In this document: piece after piece, positions 12,801 through 22,082 of the stretch | Position numbering within the stretch: position 1 is the first letter of the stretch | Layout of the letters: each line of letters opens with the position of its first letter | From: Echinometra lucunter | Lineage: Eukaryota > Echinodermata > Echinoidea > Camarodonta > Echinometridae | Length of the DNA stretch: 64,000 nt | Reading direction: 5' to 3' | Assembly: GCA_029962745.1 (NCBI GenBank) | Contig: CM057153.1 | Location: 14,766,435 to 14,830,434 of the forward strand | Notes under the pieces: generated by a model | The model's input: only the letters and a program-made list of their open reading frames with translations | Told to the model about the DNA's origin: nothing | Databases searched by the model: none | Translations under genes and position numbers: made by a program

Positions 12801-15800
12801 CACCCACCTCAAGTTTTTGTACCCTTCCCTCGTAGAACATTACTAGTGCTGAATTCGGATAAGCTGACTTTCTCTCTCCCAGTATCCTTTGAGCCTCCTG
12901 GATACATGATGCTTTGTTTTTACTGTCGATGCCAAAGAAGGGACGGACTACTGTATGGTACCAGAGTAGAGTTAACCTGAAAGAAGAGAATGGAAGGTAC
13001 ATATTGATATAATCCCTTAGTCATCCTTTATTTTTTTTTTCAAGCATAATAAACAGCAATTATCCTACGCCTACATGTAATTGGGATCCAGCTAGACAGT
13101 GTATGACAGCACAAGAAACATTTGTGGCATGTCTACCACGAGTAGACAGATAAATGATGATGACCCAGAATTGATGCATTCCTTTCTTTAAAAAGTCAGT
13201 TTTACATGCCTACATTTAAGTTTACCTACATTTACATGACATACTTTATCCAACATCAATCCCTCTTGTTCCACAATTATATACATGTATATGGCACTAG
13301 ATTGCAGTTTGGTTCTAATGTCTTTTTGATTAAATCCAGCAGTAGATGTTCAGAACTCAAACCTTTATAATTACAGTGCATGTGTCTCTACTAAAGATTC
13401 CTAGTGAGCATTCCAGACTAGAAGTCTGTTTAAGATGTATCACAGAGCTCCCAGATGAAAATGGTTGTACTTCAGTGAAAGCACCTGTACCAATCTGTAT
13501 GCTGTAAACTAGATAAATACAATGCACAAATAAAGCATGTGTACTCACATGGCAAGTGGTGCCTTCATATCAGTACTATGGCTGGCCGTATCCAAGCATT
13601 TCAGACCAAACTCCTTGTTGCCATGGAAGCCCAGGAGGTTGACAACCTTCAGCAGGTTCGGAGGCATCATAGATATTACCAGCTGCAGCAGTCCATACCC
13701 AAAGGACACACCCCCTTTCAACCTGGCCAAGGCATCTTCTTCCACAGCCACAAGGTCCTTCTGGCTTAACGAGGCATCATTCTCAATGTCAAGGGTTGCT
13801 ACCTCTTCGCTGTGGTTGGAGGCACTATCGGCAGACTTGGAGTTTGACTCGGGTTCCACCTCAAGGGCTGCAGACGCATCTTCCACAAGCATTTCGGGTG
13901 TCTCCTCCATCTTTTCACCACGTGCTTCATAGACTTTACCGATATCCCGATAGGCTTTCTCGTAGAGCTTGTAGCCCTTACGGATTAACCATCCACCCTT
14001 AAAACAAGCATAGAAATACTACATTTGTATTTTAATGACTTTCATCCTCATAATCCTGTTACAGGGTGACAAGGATCAAATCTTAGTATTGGCAGTACCT
14101 GCTACTGTCCAAAATAATTACTTCCTCCAAATGACAGTTACAGTTTCCTTACATAATCATGAAAGGAATATCAGAATTTATAAGCCATCATTATACATGT
14201 GTGCTGATTACTCTTCTTGAAGCAGAAAAAGCAAAAAATCCTATATATATATACTGTGCCCATTTTGGTTTCTTCTGTATTTGCTGTATGATGCTGAACA
14301 TTTTTTAAAGGAAAAGTAAGCTTTAAAATCCTTAAATGGGTGACGGGGTAGAAAGTTCAATATCACTGCTTTTTTGTGTAAATTGTCAACTTTTTAAATT
14401 CTCAGCACACTTTCTGCCAATTCATATTCATTTCAGATACATGACTTTCTCTAAGAAAAATGTAGTAATAAAAGAAAAATATTGGTGTTGGCAATTTGAA
14501 GAAGAAAACCTGATCAAATTATTATTAGGCTTCAAATAATTTCTTTCACAAATGGGTTAATCAACACTGTATCTATCACAGAATATTCTACTGAATTAAA
14601 ATGTACATGGCATTTTACTATCATGTGTTGTACATTGTAAAAATGTATTGATGCAGGGCTCCACAATTAAAGCTTGTATAGACACGCTGGGGTAAACTGC
14701 CTAAGTATGAACAAAAAATTTGTCTGTGTTATGAAATGAATGGCAATGAGTGGTGCAACAAAGGACCTGCACATACTTACCGATAACAATTGAAATTTTA
14801 CCACAAATTTATAAAGGAAACCTAACCTGCCAAGAAAAGGAACTGATCAAATTGGCCTTACCTTGATGAAGCCTGTAACTTCATTCTTTGAGAAGAAAAG
14901 GAACTAATCAAATTGGCTTTACCTTGATGAAGCCTGTAACTTCATTCCTTGAGAAGATCAGCATGGCCATGTATAACTGACAATCAGCTGAAAGAATCCT
15001 TCTCTGAAGACGCTCCTCCACACTGAGCTTGGACTCTGACGAATCCTTCTTAAGGATCTTGTGTTTGAGGGACTTCATGAAGCCATCTTGGTAAGAATTG
15101 CACAGTTTGTCCGTCTCTTTGATGTCTTCCATGGCCGAGTCCAGCTTGTCGTCCTCATATGTCATCAGTGCATTCTGAAAGGGCAACAGAAAGTAGATTG
15201 ATCATATGGTAAAGGCTTCCTACCAGTACATACAGTGATAACCTTGGTGCTAAAGCATGGGTTGATTTTCATTTTCAAAAAAAAGTATAAATGAATAAAC
15301 TTATCAAGTAACAAAATAAGGTGATATTCCTACGTGTTGCTGGCACAAAAAGGGGAATGAATTCGTCCGTGTGCACTTTCAACATGCACACTTACAACTA
15401 GGTTGTCCAAAACTTTAATCCCAAGATCTTCACAAAACCAAATTTCACTCACTTTGGAACAGGGAAAAATCATCTTCTTGTTTTAACCTTCCCAATGAAA
15501 GGATTACCGATACATTTAAAAGAATCTACATAACTACAATATGACATCTTTTTCATTACAAAGGTTCTAAACATCTTTTTTGATCTACAGAGACAATCAT
15601 GAAAACACATAAAACAAAACAAAACAAGACAAAAAATATACTATGAGACATACAAAAGTTGGAAAATATTAAAGCATTTAAGTGGACTGTGCCATGCTTG
15701 GAAAATGATGTACTTAAACATTTCTGTGTAAGACTGCTAGACATGTACACAACAGACAGCAAATGTTTGCACTTTGAACCTGGGTTAAACTAAACAAACA

Positions 15801-18800
15801 AAAATTATCAGAGGTGGTAACAAAGTCTCCTCATTCTGCCTTTAAAAAACTATGCACATGACTGTGACGTTAGATACATATAACTCACCATAAAACTGAC
15901 AAAACTGGACCCGGCACTCATCAGAGGGCTGTAATGTCTGAAAAAGAAAAGACATATTACATGAAAATGACATTTTTTGAGCACTGGTAGGAAAAATGCA
16001 ATAAAAGCAGCCACTGTGTTGATTCTCAGTTTGCATGTAGATCCCTACCGAATTTCCTCCAGAATGACTTGTACTTACAAGATTCAAAATATCGATGCAA
16101 TAAGGAGAAGGATTCTGATGTCTCACGGCCACATGTTATTTTCCATGCACTAAACATCACACTCAAAAAAACGTAAGGTATTTTTCTTGAGTCATTAGCA
16201 TAGCCCATCATATGCTTCAAAAAGCCATCGATCTTAGAGTTTTGTGAAATTTCACCATCTGAAGGGAAATTTTCAAATGAATTCATTAATTTAGGGTAGA
16301 AAATGCAACTACGAAGCGACTGGAAACTACAGGCTAAAAACCATCAACACCCATATTCAAGGTTGATATCCACTATTATAACTCCATGTATTTAGGTTTT
16401 TGGCAAGTTCTCTATCGCATATGTACATGTAGGAAAAAGTCAGCCCATAATACACAGAAGATCCTCAACATCCAGGATATTAGTTGACAAACAAACTACC
16501 AGTAAAAGAGCAGTGGTGGGTATGCAAATAATGCAATGGTGGAAACTCTATGAGGATACAAAGAGTTTTGTGGGGGTTTTTTTCTAAAGCATTGTCTGAG
16601 AGAAATGCCGCTTTTAAAACAAAATCATTTCAACCAAAAGGTGTTCTGATGTCTCTACCAGCTTTTAATTTAAGAGCAATAATGATGTAATTTTTGTTGG
16701 CATGTAGTATGAAAATCGTCTGTTGAATAATGGACCCTGCTGAAAAAGTATCACAGGTACCATGGTATTTTGACGAAATTATCATCAAAACCATCAAAGC
16801 ACCATGCAAGTACATTGTACCTTCAAATTACCATGATTTGATGGGAACTTGTCATATTACTCTATGGTACCAAAAAACACCAATGGTGCATATGTACTTT
16901 TTAACAAGGGGACTACATACTGGCAATGTATTGGGCATTGACTGTTAATGTTGGGTGTTTCTCATTAATCATTCAATAATGCCCTTCCCTTAGTCTGTAT
17001 ACTGCGTAAAATTACTTATTCATTTTTTGTTTAGCATATAATGATGATACGTAGATATGAGAATGTTTGTCAAAAAACATTCAAAGTAGGCTTTGTTGAT
17101 GTCAGTATCATGAAGCTTTGCTTAATTCATTCTGCTTCACCTATGAAAAGTAATGATAGAGTTTGCGTTCGTGTTTCTTTTTCTCGTTGTTTTGAGAAAG
17201 GGAAAAGGACTACAGTATATTTCATCAAATAATCCTGAATCATGAAGGTTTTTGGTACAAATCTACATTTCTTCATTATTTGTGGGATTTTAATGTATTA
17301 CAAATGATGGAAGCATGATTTGCTTTGAAAAATTGATCTTATCCTACCAAATTGTGATAGCTGTGCATGTTAAGTTACTTTCTGTAGATTGAAATATCAA
17401 TTTTTGTGACAATGTAAAGTCATGGGGTCACAATAACCTAGCTTGTGTTCTCCATACTAAGCCTAGCAAAATATCATGAAACTGAAACCCAGTCTTACAT
17501 CAGAACATGTATATCCTTTTCATAAATGAAATACTCGTGCACATATTTACTTTTCTGAAAGAGAACTTTAAAGTGATTACACAATGGTAAAAATTTTTTT
17601 GATATTGATCGAGAATAGAATTCTAAGAAAAATTACATTGAAAATATGATGATTTTCAATCGAAATCAATGCATTTTGGCTAATTTTTTCATAAAAAGTG
17701 AAGAGCTAACCAAAAAATTTGAGTATGAGGTATGACGTAAAAGTGGGTACTCAGCTTCGCGCATTGCAGCTGTGCTGCGCGCTGTACAATATGTATAATA
17801 CTTTGCGCGCATTTTGCTAGAAGTGCGCGACAAGGTACCCACTTTGACGTCATTTTGACATAAAAGTGGGTACCCAATTGAAACTGGGTCACAGCTGAGT
17901 GGTCAAAAATATCCTAAAATCTTACCACATTTGGGGGTTTCCTTGGCAACACGACTTTTAAAGAAAACTTTAGGCAGATGATTTTCTGCTAATAAAATCA
18001 TGCTCTTTTAAATGAGCTAACATTGTTTCAGCATTGGGTACCCCCTTTGAGAGCATTTTTCAGCAATAGAGTGCAAAGAGATTTTGCCTTTAATAATGTA
18101 GCAGAGCATCAGCTTTTCCATCTAGGCTGTAGCCTTCGTGAAATGTAAACTGGTATGTTACAAGTGACTTATACAGATCACCAGTGCTGCCCTCTTGATA
18201 TTAAGCAAATAATCACAGTTGGTGAAGGTGATGGGCAAACTACATGTATCACTTCCGAGGCGATCTGGATGCAGCTATCTTTCCTCAGCATCGCCGAGGA
18301 AGTGATAGTTTGTCTCACTGCCTAAAACCAGAAGGTGATTATTTGCTGTATATTCCACATCTGAAACCATTTAAGTATATAGAAATAAAAGAATATTTTA
18401 CTACTCTACAAGAAATAATTTTGGTTTAAAAATCAAGGTTTGAAAACAGGGAAAGAAGTTCTGACTGCACTAGATGCCTGTTTTAGCGCTAGCCCATATC
18501 TTGTAACAATGTACTGTGCGTGAGCGACTTGATTTGCCTCTCAACAAGTAAGCTAAATGTGACATCACAAAAGAAGCAAAGAATTTTACTGTGATGGCAA
18601 AATGATGGCAAAAATCTTCACAGGGGTCATGCACTTTTATTTTGCGCGTACCCAAAAATATTGATAACGCGTTGTGACTCTTTGGACTGAAGTGATCAGC
18701 GAAACACAAAACTGTCATCACTGCACGGCCGCGCACTTTTCTTATCAGCTGATGATAGGGAAACTACACTTTATCAGGTGATTCACTTTTGACCAATCCT

Positions 18801-20106
18801 ACAGCAACATTCTTAGTATGTGGAATGTAATATCAAATAATTCATCTTGGCTTAATTTTGTCAAGTTGACCATCTGAACACAATGCATTTTTCTTCCCCT
18901 TCCCAGATAGGTTGAAAGTGCTTGGAATGCAGACTCTTGCATACAGAAGGCAGAGGGCAGAAGTCATCCAAATTTTCAAAATCATGAGAGGGATTGACAA
19001 CAGTGATGCTGACCACTTTTTTGAGCGAATTCACGATTCGCAGTATGAAATAGGGGAAGCAGAGATGCAGATCTGTTCTACGTCAAAACTGTTTTTCATT
19101 GAGGAGCTGTAACAACTGGAACTCCTTGCTCGAGTCAGTATAAGTGCATCCAGTGTGAATCAGTTCAAATCAGCCCTTGATAAATACTGGCACAACCATC
19201 CTCTAAAATACAGACCATACCACAGATAAAATGACTCAATGTGGGGCACATGAGCATAATGCTTTAAGTCTTGACATCCAAGTAAGTAAGTTTAGGCCTA
19301 AAGAAATTCAAAGATAATGGGAAAGAGGGCTGGTAACTGTTTGCAAAACAACTCACAGGCAAACTAACATTAGAACTAGGTCAACACTTACTGCGGCAGC
19401 CCGAACGCGTAATGCGCACTTCGTCGTACGAAAGGTTAGGTGCCGAACTGTTCCAAGCTCTCCAGCTCTCCACAGTCATGATAGTAAATTATTTTCTAAT
19501 TAGCCTATATCGGTACGAAGGAATTTTAGATACTTACGGATGATTTTGTTACAATTTTTTGGAGAGGACGATACTAAATTGAGGCTATATTTTCCCATAT
19601 CCTCGATGAATCTTTTCCACAGACAGTTGTTAGTTTGTAAATGCCCATGCACAAGTTCATGTTTTTGTTTCTGCTATGCGGAACAGCGATCGCCGGAATG
19701 GCTTCAAATTGGCTTGCAAAAAGGGAAATTTGATGGATTCTAAACACATTTGAGGTGAATAGATGATTTCCGATCAGCAATTAGTAGCATTGTATATATA
19801 TTTTATCAAAATCTTATTTACTTTAGAAAAAGTTATTAGCAGAAGTTTTCGCTGTGGCAGATGAGAGCTCCACTGAGAAGCAGTGGTTCCACTCGGGATG
19901 CTGTCACCATGGTCACGGAGTGGCAGCGTCCCGGGCTAAAGACAAGTTAGGTCTACACAAACTTCAGATCTACAATACTTTATTGATTACCTATACTTTG
20001 AGAAAATTTCCATTGCCTCTTTGAAGCCATTGTTGAGTAAGAGGTTGATTCCCTCGAGAGATAGCTTCACATCATCAATATCCTCAGCTGGAGCAGTAGC
20101 AGCCAT
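2049..20106 (-). CDS. TTC39C: TTC39C orthologue, Iml2/TTC39 family TPR protein (10 coding exons found, C-terminus missing)
   Basis: Ten minus-strand exons, each with GT-AG borders and compatible phases, read as one protein of about 570 residues that follows vertebrate TTC39C from its start to near its end. Landmarks are GINLLLNNGF in exon 1, SPLMSAGSSFVSFM in exon 2, FGYGLLQLVISMMPPNLLK in exon 4, LLWYHTVVRPFF in exon 5, REIQLICLYELGWC in exon 6 and EVLYLWKAMPDC in exon 7. The family consists of helical TPR-type repeats with no enzyme signature; its role is poorly defined (yeast Iml2 is a membrane-associated relative; vertebrate TTC39C is linked to cilia-related processes). The start is the ATG at 20106. 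The last coding exon (about 30 residues in vertebrates) was not found and may lie left of position 1. Exon 8 carries an apparent 2-nt homopolymer frameshift. Orthology is strong; precise function is not. Confidence 0.9.
2778..3783 (+). pseudogene. CR1/L2-like LINE 3' fragment, broken, with nested MITE
   Basis: Degraded plus-strand reverse-transcriptase remains in several frames: GVMQGPVLGPIWFTLYTSPL (RT motif 4 region), then a frame-shifted FYMDDMQLYVSF (the YxDD box, here MDD), LHWLPVHFCILFK, then SYLPELVTLYQPTHTLRSS. A MITE at 3193-3538 interrupts it, after which SDKFKGSLKKYLFNI and a stop finish the ORF. The 3' UTR runs into a GCATAGAGAC-type end and an (ATC)n tail at 3785. It lies antisense in the last recognised TTC39C intron. 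Confidence 0.75.
3193..3538. mobile_element. Palindromic MITE inserted in LINE
   Basis: The arms match over about 90 bp: AAGCTGTTCGTAAAGTTACG near 3231 against CGTAACTTTACGAACAGCTT near 3505, with GACTTGAATATG/CATATTCAAGTC and CAAATGGGAT/ATCCCATTTG further in. The ends are G-rich and C-rich. It has no ORF. Confidence 0.75.
3785..3936. repeat. (ATC)n grading to (ATT)n microsatellite
   Basis: About 150 bp of trinucleotide repeat. It sits at the 3' end of the plus-strand LINE and also at the 3' end of the minus-strand element at 4058-4252, so it may be the joined tails of two elements. Confidence 0.9.
4058..4252 (-). pseudogene. C-terminal tail of a non-LTR retrotransposon-like ORF
   Basis: Minus-strand reading DLAWELKRIWKVKAKVVPIV, then IGAFGTVTTRHRSFLADLGV, then QKASLLGTAHILRKVL and a stop. 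This WxMK..VIPVVIGALG..KTALLGTARILRKVL type of ending is, from memory, very common at the end of reverse-transcriptase-derived ORFs in invertebrates. Upstream it runs directly into (AAT)n. The exact clade is not assigned. Confidence 0.55.
4253..4312. repeat. (ATT)n microsatellite
   Basis: Imperfect ATT/ATC repeat of about 60 bp directly upstream of the minus-strand retroelement tail. Confidence 0.85.
4428..4532 (-). CDS. TTC39C: TTC39C coding exon 9
   Basis: Thirty-five codons from CFEDCMSRSTSKEP to HAAPYACFELGAMLAGGQA, matching the QPYACYELG region of TTC39C. The acceptor is TTTTGCCAG and the donor GTAGGT. A second GT four bases downstream is rejected because it puts a stop in exon 10. Confidence 0.85.
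5356..5458 (-). CDS. TTC39C: TTC39C coding exon 8, with apparent 2-nt frameshift
   Basis: The first part reads ECDAAESDKSLKTLISLLRG and the last part AIHRCLGNVEIAMQ, matching the LLLGAIHKCLG region of vertebrate TTC39C. The two parts are in different frames because the minus strand has a run of six G where four would keep the frame. Splice borders (CCAG acceptor, GTAAGA donor) are good. With the run corrected, the length fits both neighbouring phases, so an assembly or sequencing error or a recent allele is more likely than an ancient pseudogene. Confidence 0.75.
6200..6602. mobile_element. Short element with CCCGGTGTTGTCACTCT-type ends
   Basis: CCCGGTGTTGTCACTCT at 6200 is matched in reverse by AGAGTGACAATACCAGGG ending at 6602. 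The interior has several 'CAAGTAC' and 'AAACACC' repeats and homopolymer T runs. Non-coding; in TTC39C intron 7. Confidence 0.55.
6998..7231 (-). CDS. TTC39C: TTC39C coding exon 7
   Basis: Codes CQGALGQVETAQELFREVPG, a lysine-rich KKKNNQLESFVLRKSNKFKK stretch and AIEVLYLWKAMPDC, all collinear with vertebrate TTC39C. The acceptor is ATCGCACAG and the donor GTGAAT. Confidence 0.92.
7339..8100. mobile_element. Foldback element with about 230-bp inverted arms
   Basis: The left arm from AACACAACAAAAAAAGTAAC (7342) to about 7560 is inverted at about 7890-8098, which ends GTTACTTTTTTTGTTGTGTT. The arms share GTCACTTTTCAAAAGTCACA / TGTGACTTTTGAAAAGTGAC and CTCATGCATGA. The roughly 300-bp centre has no credible gene. 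It sits in TTC39C intron 6 and would fold in the pre-mRNA. Confidence 0.8.
8272..8670. mobile_element. TTAA-flanked MITE, family A (copy 1)
   Basis: TTAA then AGGCATTGACTAAC at the left and GTTAACCAATGTCT then TTAA at the right. A second copy at 60631-61126 shares nearly the whole sequence. The TTAA target duplication is typical of piggyBac-type transposition. No ORF. Confidence 0.82.
8948..9149 (-). CDS. TTC39C: TTC39C coding exon 6
   Basis: Codes GNLDGALKTYEAALEACSEQ, REIQLICLYELGWCNLMRLN and SRWAQSYYAYLTA, a typical TPR helix pair in TTC39C. The acceptor is CATGACAG and the donor GTAGGA; one leftover base joins exon 7 to give Ile before CQGALG. Confidence 0.92.
9783..9944. mobile_element. 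Small palindromic MITE (162 bp)
   Basis: ACCGTTTCATGAAAGTTGTC at the left pairs with GACAACTTACATGAAATGGT at the right, and the arms continue through ACAAGTTG / CAACTTGT and ATTCTCTGACA / TGTCAGAGAAT. Non-coding; in TTC39C intron 5. Confidence 0.75.
10226..10436. mobile_element. TTAA MITE, family B, truncated copy
   Basis: Begins TTAACCCATTCATGACTGG and follows the family B copies at 29807 and 34392 through AAATTGGCAACACCAACATT. It loses its right half where another TTAA element begins at 10437. Confidence 0.72.
10437..11593. mobile_element. TTAA palindromic MITE (family F) split by a LINE
   Basis: TTAACCTTGGGAAAATATCC at the left is answered by GGATATTTCCCCAGGGTTTC and a final TTAA at 11590-11593. 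Arms pair through TTCCATCAAAATCGGTTA / TAACCAATTTTGATGGAA, and an inner hairpin (11136-11460) pairs CCTCAAATTGGTAATG with CATTGCCAAATTGAGG. The element is interrupted at about 10545-11125 by a minus-strand LINE 3' end. Confidence 0.75.
10545..11125 (-). pseudogene. CR1/L2-like LINE RT C-terminus, 5'-truncated
   Basis: The minus strand reads KLDYCNSVLYGLPDSQISKL, then QNTCARLICRLPKFSPVTPL, LRELHWLPVR, a stop, then FKILMIVFKGLNGQAPSYIS, PRLWNKLPLNIRNS and FKIKLKTYLFR with a stop. The tail is GCGCTATATAAATGC then an (ATT)n stretch. Two in-frame stops show it is dead. It has the same structure as the plus-strand LINE at 2778-3783. TTGATAA occurs on both sides and may be the target duplication. 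Confidence 0.85.
12808..12976 (-). CDS. TTC39C: TTC39C coding exon 5
   Basis: Codes LTLLWYHTVVRPFFGIDSKN onward to SALVMFYEGRVQKLE, a strongly conserved TTC39 block. The acceptor is TTTCAG and the donor GTGGGT; it leaves exon 6 in phase 0. Confidence 0.92.
13549..13997 (-). CDS. TTC39C: TTC39C coding exon 4
   Basis: The largest exon. It starts GGWLIRKGYKLYEKAYRDIG, then has a variable acidic Ser/Glu-rich insert of about 50 residues, then the highly conserved block ALARLKGGVSFGYGLLQLVI through MMPPNLLKVVNLLGFHG. It ends in AT before GTGAGT, and exon 5 supplies G to make Met. The acidic insert is longer than in vertebrates and is probably a disordered loop. Confidence 0.92.
14332..14560. mobile_element. 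TTAA MITE, family B, inverted short copy
   Basis: TTAAATGGGTGACGG at the left and CACAAATGGGTTAA at the right, with AATATTGGTGTTGGCAATTT, the reverse complement of a family B segment. In TTC39C intron 3. Confidence 0.7.
14834..14954. repeat. 61-bp tandem duplication copying an exon end and donor site
   Basis: Two adjacent 61-bp units (offset 61 at GAAAAGGAACTRATCAAATT). They differ at only a few positions. On the minus strand the unit holds the last codons of TTC39C exon 3, its GTAAAG/GTAAGG donor and the start of the intron. Confidence 0.85.
14923..15174 (-). CDS. TTC39C: TTC39C coding exon 3
   Basis: Eighty-four codons from NALMTYEDDKLDSAMEDI to FSRNEVTGFIK, with the family motif for a DCQ-Y-A-L helix (LSADCQLYMAMLIFS). 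Both borders are phase 0, with a TTTCAG acceptor and a GTAAAG donor. The last 30 bp and the donor are duplicated 61 bp further into the intron. Confidence 0.9.
15889..15937 (-). CDS. TTC39C: TTC39C coding exon 2 (49 bp)
   Basis: A short exon coding HYSPLMSAGSSFVSFM, a near match to the second block of TTC39C. It has a CTTTTTCAG acceptor and a GTGAGT donor and is too short to appear as an ORF. It follows a 4-kb intron that holds a LINE 3' end and a TTAA element. Confidence 0.85.
16738..16913. mobile_element. Palindromic repeat rich in ACCATGGTA (copy 1)
   Basis: Shares GTACCATGGTATTTTGAC and repeated ACCAT/ATGGT words with 41989-42126; both end near ACAAGGG. Non-coding inverted-repeat element. 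Confidence 0.6.
17568..18050. mobile_element. TTAA MITE, family D (copy 1)
   Basis: Starts TTAAAGTGATTACACAATGG and ends GCATTGGGTACCCCCTTTGA (right TTAA mutated to TTGA). Collinear with 52407-52897. It includes a GC-rich centre with GCGCGC and AAAGTGGGTACC words. Confidence 0.78.
18907..19291 (+). pseudogene. Non-LTR retrotransposon RT C-terminus, 5'-truncated
   Basis: Reads DRLKVLGMQTLAYRRQRAEV and IQIFKIMRG, then after a frame change NNWNSLLESVVSASSVNQFK and SALDKYWHNHP before a stop. This is the classic end of a LINE RT (RLKxLxLxxLxYRRxRxDxI ... FKxxLDxxW). A short AAGTAAGTAAGT tail at about 19281 marks the 3' end. Antisense in TTC39C intron 1. Confidence 0.82.
19991..20106 (-). CDS. TTC39C: TTC39C coding exon 1
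   Basis: ATG at 20106 opens MAATAPAEDIDDVKLSLEG, then GINLLLNNGFKEAMEIFSKY, which matches the TTC39C N-terminus. The exon ends in AG before a GTAATC donor and leaves two bases that join exon 2 to give Arg. An acidic segment before the first helix is usual in this family. Confidence 0.88.
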
Positions 20107-21230
20107 GACTCGGCAAATTCTCTTGCAACCGTCCCCCGAAGTTCCCCTTGATTATTGACTCTCTCACCGCTAGTAAGTCTGCGAAGTCGGATGATAGATC
20201 TTGCACGATTATTACAACCTGGTTAAATAAATGTTTTGCAAAAAAGACAACATGAAACTCATGCTTTCTATTTCAGTTCTTCTTTTGGTAGCCCATTCGT
20301 AATTTTCAACACATCAGAATTTTTAATCAATTCAGTAGAAATATATAAATTTACGTTATTACCTCGGTATTTCAACAAACGTCTTAGAGCTAGCTAGTCT
20401 CTGTAACTATAGCGCCATCTCTCGTTTTCAATAGATAATTTTCTACAATTTCGAAGGCCGTTTATCTAGAAAGAATTTTCACTCGCCGCAGTATTGTAGC
20501 ACACATATGTGCAAAGGGTGTAAATCTCCGAGAGTAGGACATCTTTCCTAACTATACCACACGTACTGTACACTCATATCATGCTCGTATCTTCTCAATT
20601 AATCATGTGACGTTGCGTTGCATGCTTTTAGTACGGTGCACACGTATGTTCATGAAATGCGAGATCCGCTCGCCTAATGTATATAGTATTGACCGAGAGA
20701 GGGCTCACTCAACTTTCACGTTTGAATATCATCGCGAACTCAATCTTGTTGCTACTTGGATTGCTACTGACGCTATGCCTCTTAATATAGGTCAGCTGGG
20801 GGAACCCCCAGACTGGTAGCCAACCTTATTTTGGAATGAAAATCAAACATAGGTACACATGCCTTCATACAAAATAATGGTAACATTCAAACCAATATAT
20901 AAAAGAACCGGCAATCAATTTTGAATTAGCCGGCGGCGAAAGGGGTGTGTCGGTCCCATATACACGAAGCTGTCACAGTAATTATTTTCAATATTTCTCA
21001 GATTTCTTTGGAAAAAAAACATTAAAAATCCATAAATTTTCGAGACTTTGTGTTGCTTTTATTTCAATAGTGACTTGTATTCTGTCAACTTTCTTTCATT
21101 TCTATCTATCCTAGAATTTTGTGTGAACGTATCTTGTGGTGTTTGTTTTGACCTTGTGTTGTGGTTTCGTAGTTCATTTTGTACAATACACATATATATA
21201 TGTATGGAACAGCATATTAATTGTTTGGCA
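20107..21230. other. Intergenic space between divergent TTC39C and RAG1-like locus
   Basis: About 1.1 kb with no ORF of note. It should contain the TTC39C 5' UTR and promoter just right of 20106, but no clear TATA box or initiator could be fixed. CpG density is slightly higher around 20100-20160 and 20900-20950. Confidence 0.4.
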
Positions 21231-21546
21231 TTGTTGTGTAGATTTTTTGGGAGGAGGTTTGAGACAGAATTGGGAAAGAAGGGGCATGCATATAGTGTTT
21301 CCAAGTACCACCAGATAATTCTAGACAATTTTAATATCAATATTTCACTGGACACTCCAGATACACCCCCCCCCTCCCAAATTTTGCACCACATGCTATT
21401 GTCGCCTCACTATCAGAAAACCGTTAGATTGGACACCGCAGAACTGGGATTCCCATAAGAGAACATCAAACTCTTCTACATGTTCACACTTTGAACAAAC
21501 AAAAGCAACAGGCAGACCAAAGAAAAGAAAAGTTGCTGCCGGCCGC
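21231..21546 (+). pseudogene. RAG1-like locus block A (N-terminal zinc-binding region)
   Basis: Frame 1: CRFFGRRFETELGKKGHAYS then DNFNINISLDTPDT up to the C-run at 21366. After a one-base shift the reading continues HPPPPKFCTTCYCRLTIRKP and ends GRPKKRKVAAGRPP, a basic NLS-like segment. The CxxC in CRFFG is incomplete (Phe for Cys), as is the later C..F pair. It stops where the palindromic element begins. Confidence 0.55.
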
Positions 21547-22082
21547 CCCCCTAGGGGGGGGCACTCAGTATATAATGTGTGGTGGGTATGTGCCGCGGAG
21601 AAGACCCCCATTTTTACAAATTTCTGTTCCAAAGCATAGAATTTTTATCTGATTGAGAAAAAGAACCCAAAAAAATAGCATTTTCTTTCTATCGAGAAAA
21701 AAGAAGAAAGAAATCCGTTCCAAAGCTTTGCATGTTTTTCGTTACGCCGTTCCGGCCGCATTGATCCGCTACAATGAGCTGCATTTTTGGTGAAAAGCGG
21801 CCCGCAGAGCGCTGTCCGACCATCGCCTCTACGCGAGCGCACCCGGCGCCCATGCTGCCGGGCTAGCTGCAAGCACGTATGCCCGTTCCATAGGGATGCA
21901 TACGCACTCACACACAGGCGAACCGTTCCAAAGACCCCCGTTTTCACGAACATTTGTAGTTCCCAAGCCCGTTCCGAAAACCCTCCTTTTCACAATAAGT
22001 CCGTTCCAAAGCCCCCGTTTTTTGTCTTGCCCGCGGCACATACCTACCACTTTTGGGATCGAGTACCCCCCCCCCCCCCCCC
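21547..22082. mobile_element. Palindromic element with poly-G/poly-C ends, inserted in RAG1-like locus
   Basis: The left end CTAGGGGGGGGCACTCAGTA and GGTGGGTATGTGCCGCGG pair with CCGCGGCACATACCTACC and the C-run at 22065-22082. The inside repeats 'GTTCCAAAG' and 'CCCCCGTTTT' in both orientations. It separates two blocks that otherwise belong to one gene, so it is a later insertion. Non-coding. Confidence 0.78.
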
